A stretch of DNA of 42,808 nt from Myxococcota bacterium (GTDB lineage Bacteria; Myxococcota_A; Polyangia; Polyangiales; Houyiibacteriaceae): assembly GCA_028284955.1 (NCBI GenBank), contig JANQQS010000092.1:1-42808 (forward strand), read 5' to 3'. The position numbers were made by a program, and so were the translations under genes. Positions 42,675 to 42,808 of the stretch are shown in pieces. Below the pieces are notes generated by a model. It was not told the DNA's origin. It did not search any database and worked only from the letters and a program-made list of their open reading frames with translations. The first letter of the stretch is position 1. Every line of letters begins with the position of its first letter.

Positions 42675-42808
42675 GAGACTGGTGTCAAACGCGGACCGAG
42701 GCTGGCGCAGCGCCGGTAGGCCAGTCGTCGCATCCGCGAACCGAGGAAATGCCGAAGCATTTTCGAGCGTGAGGGGATGGCGGCGAATGGCCTGCCGCCG
42801 CAAGCGAG
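42675..42808. other. Window end, no gene seen
   Basis: A short tail with an inverted repeat at 42779-42799 (GGCGGC ... GCCGCC) but no T run and no open frame of note. It may hold the 3' end of the surface operon. Confidence 0.4.

Overview
The window looks like a chromosomal segment of a member of the Myxococcota. The strongest sign is the C-terminus of the beta-helix protein at 37026-39035: a Gly/Cys-rich patch, a hydrophobic stretch and a terminal run of Arg, as in MYXO-CTERM sorting tails. Supporting signs are the density of lipoproteins, an ECF sigma/FecR pair, HDOD and FHA regulators and a sigma-54 promoter. Base composition is fairly high in G+C. The lineage within the phylum cannot be fixed from the sequence.

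Layout. 1-238: an array of back-to-back hairpins at the 3' side of yajQ. 239-6384: yajQ and a short-chain acyl-CoA regulator (ScfR/PccR type) on the minus strand, divergent from a tightly coupled ccr-mcd-mch operon (three ethylmalonyl-CoA pathway steps). 6555-19744: a histidine kinase, a SWIM-SNF2 helicase, a fused rRNA pseudouridine synthase/methyltransferase overlapping a HelD-like helicase, an ArgA-type acetylglutamate synthase, an HDOD protein and a SprA-like metalloprotease. 19942-26129: a membrane glycosyltransferase, ClpP, an FHA-AAA+-Fis regulator without the sigma-54 contact loop, a small HExxH protein, an SspB-type ClpXP adaptor, a probable sigma-54-driven small RNA with two C-rich loops, and tmRNA. 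The tag-and-destroy parts (tmRNA, SspB, ClpP) thus lie within 4.7 kb. 26130-29377: a gene-poor accessory stretch with structured repeats, REP-like copies, an unknown gene with different codon use, an orphan antitoxin and a small double-glycine peptide resembling a RiPP/bacteriocin precursor. 29378-34000: a YdjM-like membrane protein, a hot-dog thioesterase-like protein, a GNAT, a GFA-like zinc protein and a lipoprotein. 34168-36951: an overlapping ECF sigma-FecR-outer-membrane protein operon. 37026-42674: a cell-surface operon of beta-helix protein, dihaem cytochrome c lipoprotein and DUF4397 lipoprotein.

The most unusual signals are: (1) the small RNA at about 25559-25654, with a near-consensus -24/-12 promoter, two stable hairpins each showing seven consecutive C, and an intrinsic terminator; (2) a dispersed structured element present after yajQ and after tmRNA, whose hairpin stems differ by compensating changes; (3) in-frame 15- or 18-bp tandem repeats in six unrelated genes; and (4) the double-glycine peptide. 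No database search was possible. Family names rest on recognised motifs and remembered family features.
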